From Alisma plantago-aquatica (taxonomy: Eukaryota; Streptophyta; Magnoliopsida; Alismatales; Alismataceae), in the NCBI GenBank assembly GCA_963693085.1, contig OY856413.1, forward strand, positions 105,530,501-105,594,500: 64,000 nucleotides of DNA, read 5' to 3'. This document shows, piece by piece, positions 1 through 11,376 of the stretch (the stretch's first letter is position 1; each line of letters starts with the position of its first letter). The notes beneath the pieces are model-generated. The model saw nothing but the letters and a program-made list of their open reading frames with translations. It did no database searches and was not told where the DNA came from. The translations under genes and the position numbers were made by a program.

Positions 1-2372
1 CATGGCAACTTTGAAGATGAGGTACCATCAAATTAAAGTTCTTTTTCTTACAATGTGTATATATAGCACATTTATTAATATTGATATCTATTTTTATATG
101 TAGTACACTCTTTATTAGCATAGAAATGTAAATTAATTGTAGGTTTTGGAGTATGATGGGGGTGCACGAGTCTCTTATCTAGATTGAAGATGTATTTCAT
201 ATCAGTACAACTTGAAAGCAATTTAGATTAATTGCTTATTAATATTTTTATTATTTTTTTATGTTAGTGTGTAGAGAAGAAAATTGTATAGCTATATGTA
301 ATCCTCCTATAGTTTTTATAGTTTGAGAGATGTCTTTATTTGTAAACATTCAAGGATTCTATCTAGATTTAATATTTTTAAACATTCACCATGAGATTTT
401 TTATTAACCTTAACACATGGGAATTTTGATCATCATACCTAGATGTCTGTGTTCACTAATTTTCTTTCAAGTTATGAACTTACCGACAATCAATTTTTGA
501 TTTATTATTAGACAAAAATACTAGATAAGCAGGACATTATTGAATATTTGAAGGTCATGTTGTGATAATTTTTATAGGATTTTTCTCTTTACGTGGGCCT
601 AAGTGGCCATCATTGTCATTTGGATAATCTGATGGTCTTGTTACAACTATGTCCAAGTCTTTTCTTTCCATCTTTGGTTTTTAGTTCTTTCTTAAGGGGA
701 CCACCCTTCTTTCTTTTTATATGAAGTTGCAAGCTTCTAGGTGAATGTCCTCATGTTTACGGTTGCCACATGTGACTGATTCATACACCAGTCCAAAATA
801 ACATTTTTTTGGACAGCCCTCTACTATCTCAAGTAAGTATTAGTTGGAAGGAAGTATTAACCATGATATGCATGCATTGTGCTAATGATCTGCAACTTGT
901 ATATATTTTTCATATAATTATGGGGCTCAGGTGGATACAAAGGCCAGGCTTTGCAGGTCAGCTAGCACTGATATGTTGTAACATTGATAGTTGCATTTCC
1001 AATAGTTTCCCAAATATCTGGAGCACCTTCACCACCAGTTATTGCACGAAGCAAGTATTTTCTTCCTAAACATTTTTTTTCTTAGATCAACTAGTCTTCT
1101 GTATCGAGCTAAAGGGTGTATATAGCTACATTTGTTAGCTTGTTTCTAGAGTTTGGCTAGTTTTTCTACTACAATTTCATACTCCTTATTTGGTGGACAT
1201 ATATGATTTCTATAAGTACTACCCATTTCTCTCTTATCCTTATATATTCCCTGATACTTTCGTACAATTTTGGGAATTTCATAATGTATTTACAATAAAC
1301 AAAGGTACTTGATGCCCTCGTGTTTGAAGAAGTATACATAATCACTTACATTTTTTTGTAGTCTATTGTCGATGCATGTGTGTGGGGGTCCCTTGCATAG
1401 GCATGTTGGAAAAATAGAGTGCCAGGTAACCATTGAGTCTTCAATAAACCCCGATAGCCTCAAGGAACACATGCTCCCCGTCAAGTGGAGAAGGCGTAGA
1501 GGCATGTAAGCCACCGCTTCACTTATGCTTTCATCATGTTCTCAAATTTGATTTACTAGTGGGATCATCTTTCTAGCTAGTTATTGCTGGCAATGACATA
1601 TTAGTGATGTGTTTGCAACAAATTATAAGTGAATTAGTAGTATTTGAAACATGTTTAAAATTTTGGATTCATGAAGGTGTTAGTATGCAGATGATTATGC
1701 CTGACCAGATAAGATAGTAGCTTCCAATAATTATATTTAGTGTAATTATTTATCTCTAGAAGTTCGACTTCGAATCAAAGGTATATAAATTTATCAGTAC
1801 ATGCATATGTTGCTACTTTTCTACTCACCAGCTTGACAAGCTAGGGGATGTCGGTAAACAAGAAGAGGGCATGACAACTACGATGGGGGATTCGGTAGTC
1901 TCATAGGCTAGGTGATTGTTTCCACTTCTCTTTATGAATGACAGATTTGAACTCATTGGATCCCCTATGTATCATCATTATTGCATTACGAATTGAGGAT
2001 GTATAGAAGCCACATCTCACACTAGTTCTGAATATCAGTAGTAGATCGGAAATCTATTAGGTCGGATTCAACTGTAGCAATTTTTAGTTAACCACAGACC
2101 CTTGAATCTATTCTTGAATCACAATTAGGTGTTTATAATACCATTATGTATTTGAGTTTGTGTTCAGTTGGGTAGGTCCATTGTTACCCTTATTCAATCA
2201 ACTAATTTTTTTTGGATTATTTCTATCAAGTTACTTATGGATGGAGTATATCAGAGTTATTGATATTAAAGAGAATGATGTATGTGAACTGTGAAGAATG
2301 ATAATTATTTTTAACGAGTAATTTCACTCTTTTGTAGTTGACTTTAAATAATATCATCACTATTACAATAGT
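1..2372. other. Left flank of the nested LTR elements, no supported gene
   Basis: This is pre-insertion sequence to the left of the large LARD element. It is AT-rich. The longest coding-like stretch is an open plus-strand frame at about 1363-1505, after a splice-acceptor-like site (AG at 1360-1361) and before a donor-like GTAAG at 1506. A second short open stretch at about 1830-1906 also follows an acceptor-like site, but the reading phase does not join the two without a stop. I recognise no protein here, so no gene is called. Confidence 0.4.
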
Positions 2373-3269
2373 TGTAACGACCTCACTTTCTGCGTCCCCA
2401 ATTAAGGAAAGACCTTCAAGTTGAGATCCATTACCTATATTCCCAAGGATCCAGATTTAGCAAATCAAAAATAATAGAAAAAAAATTTCAATTAAATTGA
2501 AAATACTATTTACAAATTGTAAAGTGAAATACCTTATGGAACTAATACCTATTGAAAAGAAGCATAATTTATCTAATCCTCCTACATAACTTTAATATCT
2601 TCCATGGATTCCATCTTTTATCTTCACATTTGTATCTTATGTATCAACTACCTAAAACACCGACAAACAAAATGCAGTCAGCATATTTCTACACTGGTAT
2701 GTGGATTCATCCAATAATCACAAGTACATATAACCAACCATCAATTATTTGCACATAAGAACACAAATTTCCTTTCATATTCTAATCCATATCTGGTCTA
2801 CTATCTCAGGTGTATCCACTATCCATCATTGGACTTATGTGAGTTACCCTTCAATCAGTGTAACCTAGGGTTCAGAATATCATTATTTACTTTATGTGAT
2901 ACTCATAGGGACTTTATAATTTGCATGAAGGAAATAAACATCCAACAGATATCATGCATTCAACCTTCAAGAAATCTCGACAAACATTGTAAGATGATAC
3001 ATGTAATCATAAGTGTAACCACATACCTTTGCCATGCCAAATATTTGGGATGTAATTTTTGCAATCCAATAATCAAGTATAGTCAGTAAGCAAGCGTATA
3101 TCTAATTAATCAACATGATCTGTAATTGTATACAACTCTAAAGCGTCACCCTATAATCATAACATACTAAAGGGACCTAACCTAGGTCTTAGAATAGGAT
3201 TTAGGGTTATATCAGGTTGAGGTTGAGAATAAGGGTATCAAACCCTAATCACTATATCCAGCATATTCC
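2373..3269 (-). repeat. 3' LTR of the LARD, left piece
   Basis: The LTR begins TGTAACGACC and matches 16358 onward in the other LTR. It breaks at 3269, where the TR-GAG element entered; the remainder resumes at 11377. The plus-strand left edge corresponds to the end of the LTR in element orientation. Confidence 0.88.
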
Positions 3270-6254
3270 TGTAACACCCCTCCCTAGGGTTTCATACGTA
3301 ACCAGCGAAAGCACAGCCTAATCCCCAACATTATCCATAATGTGGGGTACTTGGCATATCAGGGAGGGATTGTCACATGCATGATCTCATATCAAGAAAT
3401 AAACAACACTTGGCATTCATAGAAACATAGATCCATACATGAGTTCTTGGAAAGAAAGCTACATCATGTTTCTAAAGGTATACTAAACATAAACTAGATA
3501 ATCATGAAAAAGATAGGATCTCCATAGATGGACGTCCCACCATGCAACAACTCCTTAGATCTTTGGGTCCTTGGAATTCTCAAGATGATTCCTTCTCCTT
3601 AACTCCAACTCCTGCGGACATCTCATCCCCAGCCATGCAAAGGAAAAACAAACATGGTGAGTAAGCGGCATTGGCATGTTATAAAGCATAAAAATAACAT
3701 ATAAATTGATTTGACATAAACATGAACATGCATTAACATTAACCATTTCTTGGCATCTTTTACATAAAGAATTTGACTAGAAGTATATGCTCCTCTCTTA
3801 ATGCCCCATAAGGAGCCCATAATGCTTGGAAAGCCCATAATTGCTCGGAAAGCCCATAATGCTCGGAAAGCCCATAACAAGGTGCATATAAATCTAAATC
3901 AAATTCCCTTAACCATGATCTTTCTTAGACTTTACTTATCTTCTTAATAACCTAAACTTAATCTTAACTGGGATTTCTCCCTCTTGAACATAATGGGATT
4001 TCTCCCTCTTAACATGGATGGGAATTCCTTCCCTCTAAATCTTGGTTTCATGTATATTAACCATAAATCATAATATTAATGTGATTTCTACTCTTAGACT
4101 TAGATTATAACAATCAACATCCAATAGTCATATACATTGAGGAAAAACATGACATTTATCATGACTTGAGTATAAAGAGCATAAACATATCATAATCATT
4201 CAAGAAATCAATTTTACTATGCCAAAGGCATGGCCCGCTTACCTTGATCTAAAACACCTAAGTCAAACCTGGTATGACTGGTTGGATCCTTTTAATCACC
4301 TGAAATTACATATTTATCCTTTGTTATTCAATTTAAACCCTAATTTTCTCATATAAATATTGAGATATGAAAACAACAAAATCAGTTGATAAAAACCACA
4401 AAATCGGATTCTCTTCGAAAATCCTTTCCAAAACATATTTTTTTGAAATTTTCTGATAACCAGGCGATTTACTATGAATTTTACAAAAATAGACCAATAA
4501 TAAATCTAGAAAAATTCACATCTGCTTATTGGGCCTGAGTCCTGAGTTGGACCAATCAGATTTGGCCAACTCAGCGATGAGGCTTGCCACTGAGGCTCGC
4601 AATCAAAGCAAAGAGGGCTGGTGAAATCCCAAAAATACCCCTATAAGAAAAATACATCGATAAAAAAAACGAATGACCCTCTTGGTCATTATCCAACCGA
4701 GATTGTTCCTTGGTCACACAGCGCGAGCCATGGATCCAGCTCTATGGACGAGCTTCCCAGCCATGGGGCAAGGACCCCGGCTTGCTGCCACTCGAGAGTG
4801 GAGAACACCTCAGTCCAGTTCGCAAGGAGAAAGCCAAAGCATTGAGCCTAAGCTCGGGGTCGGGAGAACACATGAGAGCTATCCTGGCCATGGCTAGAGT
4901 CGAGTACAGGGAAGACAGGGGACAAGGTTAGGTACCAAAATTCAGCAAGAAATCCATCCGCCAAGGCCATAAAAACATTCTATGAGGCACGTCGGAGTCC
5001 CTGAAAGCAAAAGATGGCTTTAGGGTCCATTGGACAGGGATGTCGGTGAGAAACCAAGCCACAGACAAACTGAAGGAAAGTTTGCGTTTGTCGACCCATA
5101 GGCTGGGCATGATTCAGGGAAAACTGAAAGCGAAAAACCCTTCACGGTAGGTAGGTGATGCTCACCGCAATCGTGATTGGGTTGTAGAGGTCAGAGGAGT
5201 TAGGGAGGAGCTTTGGTCGCCGGAGGAGGAAGGTCGAGCAGGTCGGGGAGCCTGGGGGATCCAGTGGAGAAATTGAGAGCGGAGGAGAGGCGATACGGGG
5301 CTGATGATGCTCTCGGGTGGTTTAAATAAGAAGTAGAGGCACGGTCGTGCCCTCTGCAACTCGGGAGTCCAAGCCCTAGATTGGGCGTTTTCTCTGTAGC
5401 GCGAGAGAGAAGGTGAGTGAGGGCTTGATGGGTGCGGATTGACCTTGCGGTCTCACTAGTAAAAGAATCAAAGCAAACGATTCATTGTGGAGGGAGAAAG
5501 AGATCGACGAAGTAACTGCTGTGAAACGTCTGTTGCTCGCGGGGCAAAAATGGAGGAAGAAGAAGATATACACGCCATTGGATCTTGATCCAACGGTTGT
5601 TGTCGTGCGCGCCAAAAGAATAACGTGTGACCGATTAAATGAACCGGAACCTTAGGGAAATAAAGGCAATCAATGAAAATTGAATTAAATTCTTGGCTAA
5701 ACAAAATTCAAATCTTTCAAAATCAATTTGAAGGGTCAAACATGGTCCAAAAGAGTTCAAATTTGAACCATAGGTGTATTAGAGGGTCTGGAACATTCCC
5801 ATTTAATTAGATTTACTGCTTGTACACGTTTTAGGTCTAAAATAGGAAATACCACTATGTGCATTTAAATGAATATAATTAATGCATATAAAGTCATTAA
5901 TTTCTCAAATAAGGATAAAAACGTGCCCTAAATATTATTTCTTTTTAATTAACAATATGGAGGCCATTAAACAAGAAATAAAACATGTAAATCACTAATT
6001 ATCATATGAGAGAGAAAATTGGACATAAAAGCATTTATTCTCATTTTATTAAACAAAAGAGCATAGATATGTATGAAAACATTTTCTTTAAATAAAACAA
6101 GGATAAGAGAGTAATTGGACATAATGAAATGATTTGCAAAAACTAACATGGGAAAATTGCATTTAAGTCTTCAACAATTATCTAATTAGTAAAAGAGCAT
6201 GCAAGGAATACAATAATTGGAAAAAAAATTGCATAGCAAGAGTGGGATGTTACA
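3270..6254 (-). repeat. 3' LTR of TR-GAG element (2985 bp)
   Basis: Starts TGTAACACCC and ends GATGTTACA. It is nearly collinear with 7546-11376 once the Cassandra insertion is removed (2985 versus 2988 bp). A minus-strand TATA-like motif (rc TTATTTAAACC) lies near 5320. The Cassandra-free version of that insertion site is preserved here at about 5164-5172. Confidence 0.9.
3816..3877. repeat. 18-bp tandem repeat inside TR-GAG LTR
   Basis: Three near-identical units of CCCATAATGCTCGGAAAG (one has an extra T, one has CTT for CTC), followed by a partial fourth. The same array sits in the other LTR at about 8089-8150, so it predates insertion and belongs to the family. Confidence 0.8.
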
Positions 6255-6406
6255 ATTCTACCCACCTTAAATAAATTTCGTCCTCGAAATTTTCTAGAGT
6301 TTCTACCCACCTTAAGGGTTTCACATAAACTTGGAATTTTCCCATACAAAATTTTATTATAAAAGAAGCATGCATAAACAAAGTATTATGATTCAACATA
6401 AATTAC

Positions 6407-7453
6407 TTAACTACCCTTACCTTGATCATTTTCCTCTTCTCCATCCGACATTTGCATGGTGAAGAGCCTTGGTTTAACCTTGGGTGGAGGATTAGGGTTC
6501 TTAGCTTGGTTATGGTTGGGATCCTTCTTTGCAAGCTTGGGGCAATTAGGCTTGATATGCCCTTCCTCACCACAATAGTAGCAAACAGAAGTCCCAAACC
6601 TACAAGGACCACCATGATTTCTCTTGCATGTAGGGCATGGGGTTCTCCCATTCTCAGAGGAAGGCTCGGGGGCTTTTCTCTTGTTGTTGGAGGGTGGAGG
6701 GGGTTGATGGGGCTGATGGTGACGATTGTTTTGGGGTACCTCCTTCTTATGGTTCCTTCCAGGGTGATCCTCCAATTCTAGGGCTGCATCTAGGGATGAT
6801 TGCATGGTCCTGTGTCCTCTACCAGACAAGGCATAATTTAGGTCAGGTTTAAGCCCTCTAATGAACTTCTTAGCTCTCTTTTGCTCAGTGTACTCAAGAC
6901 CATACTTTTTGAACTTACGAAACTTCATGGCATACTCAGTGACAGTCATGTCACCCACCTGCTTAAGGTTAAGAAACTCATCCTCCTTCCTTTCTAACAT
7001 GGCTTCGGATACATAATGGTCATTGAAGACTTCTACAAACTCACCCCAAGTGTAAGGAGGGTCATCATCTTCCCGAGAGGCTAAGAGGTTTTCCCACCAA
7101 GTACGGGCTGCACCCTTGAGCATATGGGTGGCAAATCTAACCCTACTACGTGGGGGACACTCTAAGTCTCTAAAGCAATGCTCCATATTGCTAAGCCATT
7201 CCTCAGCCTTGGTCACCACATCAACTTCATCTTCACCATGGAAAGCATCGGGTCTAATCTTCAAGAAATCTATGAGGGAGATCTCATGTACTCTAGGTGG
7301 AGCTCTGGGTTGGAGGGCATTGGTCAAGGCTGTTACTAGGGCATCTAGGGTGACTGGTGGAGGGACGTGGTTCATGTCTTCAGTCTTATCACCACTAGAG
7401 GATCCTTGTGAGTGCCTTGACTCACCAACCTTCTCCTTCTTCTTAGGGGCCAT
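6407..7453 (-). CDS. Gag polyprotein of TR-GAG element, intact
   Basis: This frame encodes a 348-residue Gag from the Met of MAPKKKEK. An upstream in-frame Met at 7474 would add seven residues, but the MAPKKK start with its lysine-rich beginning looks like the usual Gag start. Residues ~60-230 form the retrotransposon Gag core, with the family's WLSNMEHCF, TWWENL and FRKFKKYG-like stretches. A proline/asparagine/basic linker follows. Near the C-terminus there is a Cys/His cluster (CPTCKRNHGGPC) and a complete CCHC zinc knuckle, CYYCGEEGHIKPNC. Gag forms the cytoplasmic virus-like particle, and the knuckle binds packaged RNA. There is no frameshift or stop, unlike every other element gene in the window. 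The protein ends with its own stop, and no protease or reverse transcriptase follows before the LTR. Confidence 0.9.
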   Translation of the reverse strand: MAPKKKEKVGESRHSQGSSSGDKTEDMNHVPPPVTLDALVTALTNALQPRAPPRVHEISLIDFLKIRPDAFHGEDEVDVVTKAEEWLSNMEHCFRDLECPPRSRVRFATHMLKGAARTWWENLLASREDDDPPYTWGEFVEVFNDHYVSEAMLERKEDEFLNLKQVGDMTVTEYAMKFRKFKKYGLEYTEQKRAKKFIRGLKPDLNYALSGRGHRTMQSSLDAALELEDHPGRNHKKEVPQNNRHHQPHQPPPPSNNKRKAPEPSSENGRTPCPTCKRNHGGPCRFGTSVCYYCGEEGHIKPNCPKLAKKDPNHNQAKNPNPPPKVKPRLFTMQMSDGEEENDQGKGS

Positions 7454-7520
7454 CTGAAAGGGTAAACATAACATGATATTAGAACATAATATGAATCTCT
7501 AGTGTTGCCTTAGTGGCCAT
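7454..7520 (-). other. Short 5' leader of TR-GAG gag
   Basis: Fewer than 100 bases separate the primer site from the gag start. The longer leader seen in the LARD and the plus-strand chromovirus is absent, so any packaging signal must lie in the LTR R/U5 part or in gag itself. Confidence 0.6.
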
Positions 7521-7541
7521 CTATTCCTTGCTCTGATACCA
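7521..7541 (-). other. Primer-binding site of TR-GAG element
   Basis: On the minus strand it reads TGGTATCAGAGC plus about nine more bases, complementary to the 3' end of plant initiator-Met tRNA. It begins four bases inside the 5' LTR (7546). It marks where minus-strand cDNA synthesis starts and fixes the element's orientation. Confidence 0.9.
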
Positions 7542-9450
7542 TTAATGTAACACCCCTCCCTAGGGTTTCATACGTAACCAGTAGAAGCACAGCCTAATCC
7601 CCAACATTATCCATAATGTGGGGTACTTGGCATATCAGGGAGGGATTGTCACATGCATGATCTCATATCAAGAAATAAACAACACTTGGCATTCATAGAA
7701 ACATAGATCCATACATGAGTTCTTGGAAAGAAAGCTACATCATGTTTCTAAAGGTATACTAAACATAAACTAGATAATCATGAAAAAGATAGGATCTCCA
7801 TAGCTGGGCGTCCCACTAGGAAACAACTCCTTAGATCTTTGGGTCCTTGGAATTCTCAAGATGATTCCTTCTCCTTAACTCCAACTCCTGCGGACATCTC
7901 GTCCCCAGCCATGCAAAGGAAAAACAAACATGGTGAGTAAGCGGCATTGGCATGTTATAAAGCATAAAAATAACATATAAATTGATTTGACATAAACATG
8001 AACATGCATTAACATTAACCATTTCTTGGCATCTTTTACATAAAGAATTTGACTAGAAGTATATGCTCCTCTCTTAATGCCCCATAAGGAGCCCATAATG
8101 CTCGGAAAGCCCATAATTGCTCGGAAAGCCCATAATGCTCGGAAAGCCCATAACAAGGTGCATATAAATCTAAATCAAATTCCCTTAACCATGATCTTTC
8201 TTAGACTTTACTTATCTTCTTAATAACCTAAACTTAATCTTAACTGGGATTTCTCCCTCTTGAACATAATGGGATTTCTCCATCTTAACATGGATGGGAA
8301 TTCCTTCCCTCTAAATCTTGGTTTCATGTATCTTAATCATAAATCATAATCTTAATGTGATTTCTACTCTTAGACTTAGATTATAACAATCAACATCCAA
8401 TAGTCATATACATTGAGGAAAAACATGACATTTATCATGACTTGAGTATAAAGAGCATAAACATATCATAATCATTCAAGAAATCAAATTTACTATGCCA
8501 AAGGCATGGCCCGCTTACCTTGATCTAAAACACCTAAGTCAAACCTGGTTTGACTGGTTGGATCCTTTTAATCACCTGAAATTACATATTTATCCTTTGT
8601 TATTCAATTTAAACCCTAATTTGCTCATATAAATATTGAGATATGAAAACAAAAAAATCAGTCGATAAAAAAAGACAAAATCGGATTCCTCATCGAAAAT
8701 CCTTTCCAAAACATATTTTTTTGAAATTTTCTGATAACCAGGCGATTTACTATGAATTTTACAAAAACAGACCAATAATAAATCTAGAAAAATCCACATC
8801 TGCTTATTGGGCCTGAGTCCTGAGTTGGAACAATCAGATTTGGCCAACTCAGCGATGAGGCTTGCCACTGAGGCTCGCGATCAAAGCAAAGAGGGATGGT
8901 GAAATCCCAAAAATACCCCTGTAAGCAAAATACATCGATAAAAAAAAACAAATGACCCTCTTGGTCATTATCCAACCGGGATTGTTCCTTGGTCACACCG
9001 CGCGAGCCATGGCTCCAGCGCTATGGACGAGCTTCCCAGCCATGGGGCAAGGACCCCAGCTTGCTGCCACTCGAGAGTGGAGAACACCTCAGTCCAGTTC
9101 GCGAGGAGAAAGCCAAAGCATTGAGCCTAAGCTCGGGGTCGGGAGAACACAGGAGACCTATCCTGGCCATGGCTAGATCCGAGTACAGGGAAGACAGGGG
9201 ACAAGGTTAGGTACCAAAATTCAGCAAGAAATCCATCCGCCAAGGCCATAAAAACATTCTGTGAGGCACGTCGGAGTCCCTGAAAGCAAAAGATGGCTTT
9301 AGGGGCCACTGGACAGGGATGTCGGTGAGAAACCAAGCCACAGACAAACTGAAGGAAAGTTTGCATTTGTCGACCCATAGGCTGGGCATGATTCAAGGAA
9401 AACCAAAAGCGAAAAACCCTTCGCGGTAGGTAGGTGATGCTCACCGCAAC

Positions 9451-9741
9451 TGTAACATCCCAGGATTTGAGGCCTCGGATAACATGATCTTAAAAGGAAT
9501 GATTGGACTACCCATATCACCAAGGTGCACCTCCTTTTCCGGGAGCCCATCACTAAAGAACTCCATAGTTAAGCGTGCTCAGCTTGGAGTAGTACTAGGA
9601 TGGGTGACCAGTCGGGAAGTTGATCCTGGTTTGCACATCAGTGTGGACAAAGTACGCAGTTAAGGCTAGTGGTGGTCTGTGGGGCCAGTCGTCATTCCTG
9701 AAACTCTACTAGAGCCTTGGGCAGTGGGCCCGAGCGTTACA
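9451..9741 (+). repeat. 5' LTR of Cassandra
   Basis: 291 bp, starts TGTAACATCC, ends GCGTTACA. It is followed after two bases by the primer-binding site. Confidence 0.95.
9567..9609 (+). promoter_or_regulatory. 5S-rRNA-like internal Pol III control region, Cassandra 5' LTR
   Basis: Contains an A-box-like AGTTAAGCGTGCT (9567-9579) and a C-box-like AGTAGTACTAGGATGGGTG (from 9588), closely resembling the plant 5S rRNA gene. In Cassandra this region is thought to permit RNA polymerase III transcription. The surrounding ~140 bp is only loosely 5S-like, so this is not a functional rRNA gene. Confidence 0.88.
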
Positions 9742-9997
9742 AATGGTATCAGAGCCATAACCCCTCCAGTAGGTGGGGCCCACATGGGCATGTGGCATGC
9801 CAGTCTTGAGCCGTGCGGTCCAGGCAAGTTGGAAAGGGCTATCTGTAGAGACGAGATGGAGCCGCCCTTGTGCTGGTAGCCGTGGACGGGAGCTGGGTGT
9901 CCGTGGGTCATTGTGGGTCTGCACTGAAATGGGGTCAGATTATGAGGCCATATAGTTGAGCCTTGACGAGGACGTCAAGAGTCTAAGTGGGGGAGAT

Positions 9998-10288
9998 TGT
10001 AACATCCCAGGATTTGAGGCCTCGGATAACATGATCTTAAAAGGAATGATTGGACTACCCATATCACCAAGGTGCACCTCCTTTTCCGGGAGCCCATCAC
10101 TAAAGAACTCCATAGTTAAGCGTGCTCAGCTTGGAGTAGTACTAGGATGGGTGACCAGTCGGGAAGTTGATCCTGGTTTGCACGTCAGTGTGGACAAAGT
10201 GCACAGTTAAGGCTAGTGGTGGTCTGTGGGGCCAGTCGTCATTCCTGAAACTCTACTAGAGCCTTGGGCAGTGGGCCCGGGCGTTACA
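9998..10288 (+). repeat. 3' LTR of Cassandra
   Basis: 291 bp, preceded by the polypurine tract and followed directly by the second copy of GCAAC. It differs from the 5' LTR at four sites near its 3' half. Confidence 0.95.
10114..10156 (+). promoter_or_regulatory. 5S-rRNA-like internal Pol III control region, Cassandra 3' LTR
   Basis: Identical copy of the A-box and C-box segment in the second LTR, offset by 547 bp from the first. Confidence 0.88.
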
Positions 10289-11376
10289 GCAACTGTGATT
10301 GGGTTGTAGAGGTCAGAGGAGTCGGGGTGGAGCTTCAGTCACCGAAGGAGGAAGGTCGAGCAGGTCGGGGAGCCTGGGGGATCCAGTGGATAAATTGAGA
10401 GCGGAGGAGAGGCGATACGGGGCTGATGATGCTCTCGGGTGGTTTAAATAAGAAGTAGAGGCACGGTCGTGCCCTCTGCAACTCGGGAGTCCAAGCCCTA
10501 GATTGGGCATTTTCTCTGTAGCGCGAGAGAGAAGGTGAGCGAGGGCTTGATGGGTGTGGATTGACCTTGCGGTCTCACTAGTGAAAGAATCAAAGCAAAC
10601 GATTCATTGTGGAGGGAGAAAGAGATCGACGAAGTAACTGCTGTGGAACGTCTGTTGCTCGCGGGGCAAAAACGGAGGAAGAAGAAGATATCCACGTTGT
10701 TGGATCTTGATCCAATGGTTGTTGTCGCGCGTGCCAGAAAAATAACGCGTGACCGATTAAATGAACCGGAACCTTAGGGAAATAAAGGCAATCAATGAAA
10801 ATTGAATTAAATTCGTGGCTAAACAAAATTCAAATCTTTCAAAATCAATTTGAAGGGTCAAACATGGTCCAAAAGAGTTCAAATTTGAACCATAGGTGTA
10901 TTAGAGGGTCTGGAAAATTCCCATTTAATTAGATTTACTGCTTGTACACGTTTTAGGTCTAAAATAGCAAAGACCACTATGTGCATTTAAATGAATATAA
11001 TTAGTGCATATAAAGTCATTAATTTCTCAAATAAGGATAAAAGTGTGCCCTAAATATTATTTCTTTTTAATTAACAATATGGAGGCCATTAAACAAGAAA
11101 TAAAACATGTAAATCACTAATTATCATATGATAGAGAAAATTGGACATAAAAGCATTTATTCTCATTTTATTAAACAAAAGAGCATAGATATGTATGAAA
11201 ACATTTTCTTTAAATAAAACAAGGATAAGAGAGTAATTGGACATAATGAAATGATTTGCAAAAACTAACATGGGCAAATTGCATTTAAGTCTTAAACAAT
11301 TATCTAATTAGTAAAAGAGCATGCAAGGAATAAAATAATTGGAAAAAAAATTGCATAGCAAGAGTGGGATGTTACA

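Larger units (their letters stand above)
9451..10288 (+). mobile_element. Cassandra TRIM retrotransposon, complete
   Basis: An 838-bp element with two 291-bp LTRs (9451-9741 and 9998-10288), a 256-bp interior and the target duplication GCAAC at 9446-9450 and 10289-10293. The primer-binding site TGGTATCAGAGCC is at 9744-9756 and the polypurine tract AAGTGGGGGAGA at 9985-9996, so it is plus-strand. Each LTR contains a 5S rRNA-like segment, the defining trait of Cassandra. There is no coding capacity; short open frames in it are incidental. The LTRs differ at 4 of 291 positions (all transitions, counted by eye), so this is the youngest insertion in the nest. Confidence 0.96.
3270..11376 (-). mobile_element. 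TR-GAG non-autonomous LTR retrotransposon, complete, nested in LARD LTR
   Basis: Two ~2.99-kb LTRs (3270-6254 and 7546-11376, the latter enlarged by Cassandra) flank a short 1.29-kb interior that encodes only Gag. The 5-bp target duplication ATTCC lies at 3265-3269 and 11377-11381. The primer site for initiator-Met tRNA is at 7521-7541 beside the right LTR, and the polypurine tract (complement at 6256-6268) is beside the left LTR. Both show minus-strand orientation. The tract just inside the 3' LTR reads, on the minus strand, like the end of a Tekay-type chromovirus polyprotein (a Phe-Glu-Asp-Glu remnant before the purine tract). Pol therefore seems to have been lost from a chromovirus ancestor. 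Pol functions would have to come from a relative. Confidence 0.92.
7546..11376 (-). repeat. 5' LTR of TR-GAG element, interrupted by Cassandra
   Basis: Starts TGTAACACCC and ends GATGTTACA. Its total of 3831 bp minus the 838-bp Cassandra and its 5-bp duplication leaves 2988 bp, matching its partner. It should hold the element promoter; the TATA-like TTTAAATA (complement) near 10443 is on the minus strand. Confidence 0.9.

Noticed and set aside
1362..1906. Two-exon end of a host gene
   Set aside because: The second segment is read in a phase that gives an early stop when joined to the first, and no protein is recognised.
4621..5110. Several 60-75-codon frames in the TR-GAG LTR
   Set aside because: They overlap in different frames, are repeated only because the LTR is repeated, and carry no recognisable motif.
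9500..9645. A 5S rRNA gene
   Set aside because: Only the internal control region is well kept, it occurs twice in LTR context with Cassandra primer site and target duplications, and the 5' part does not match 5S rRNA.
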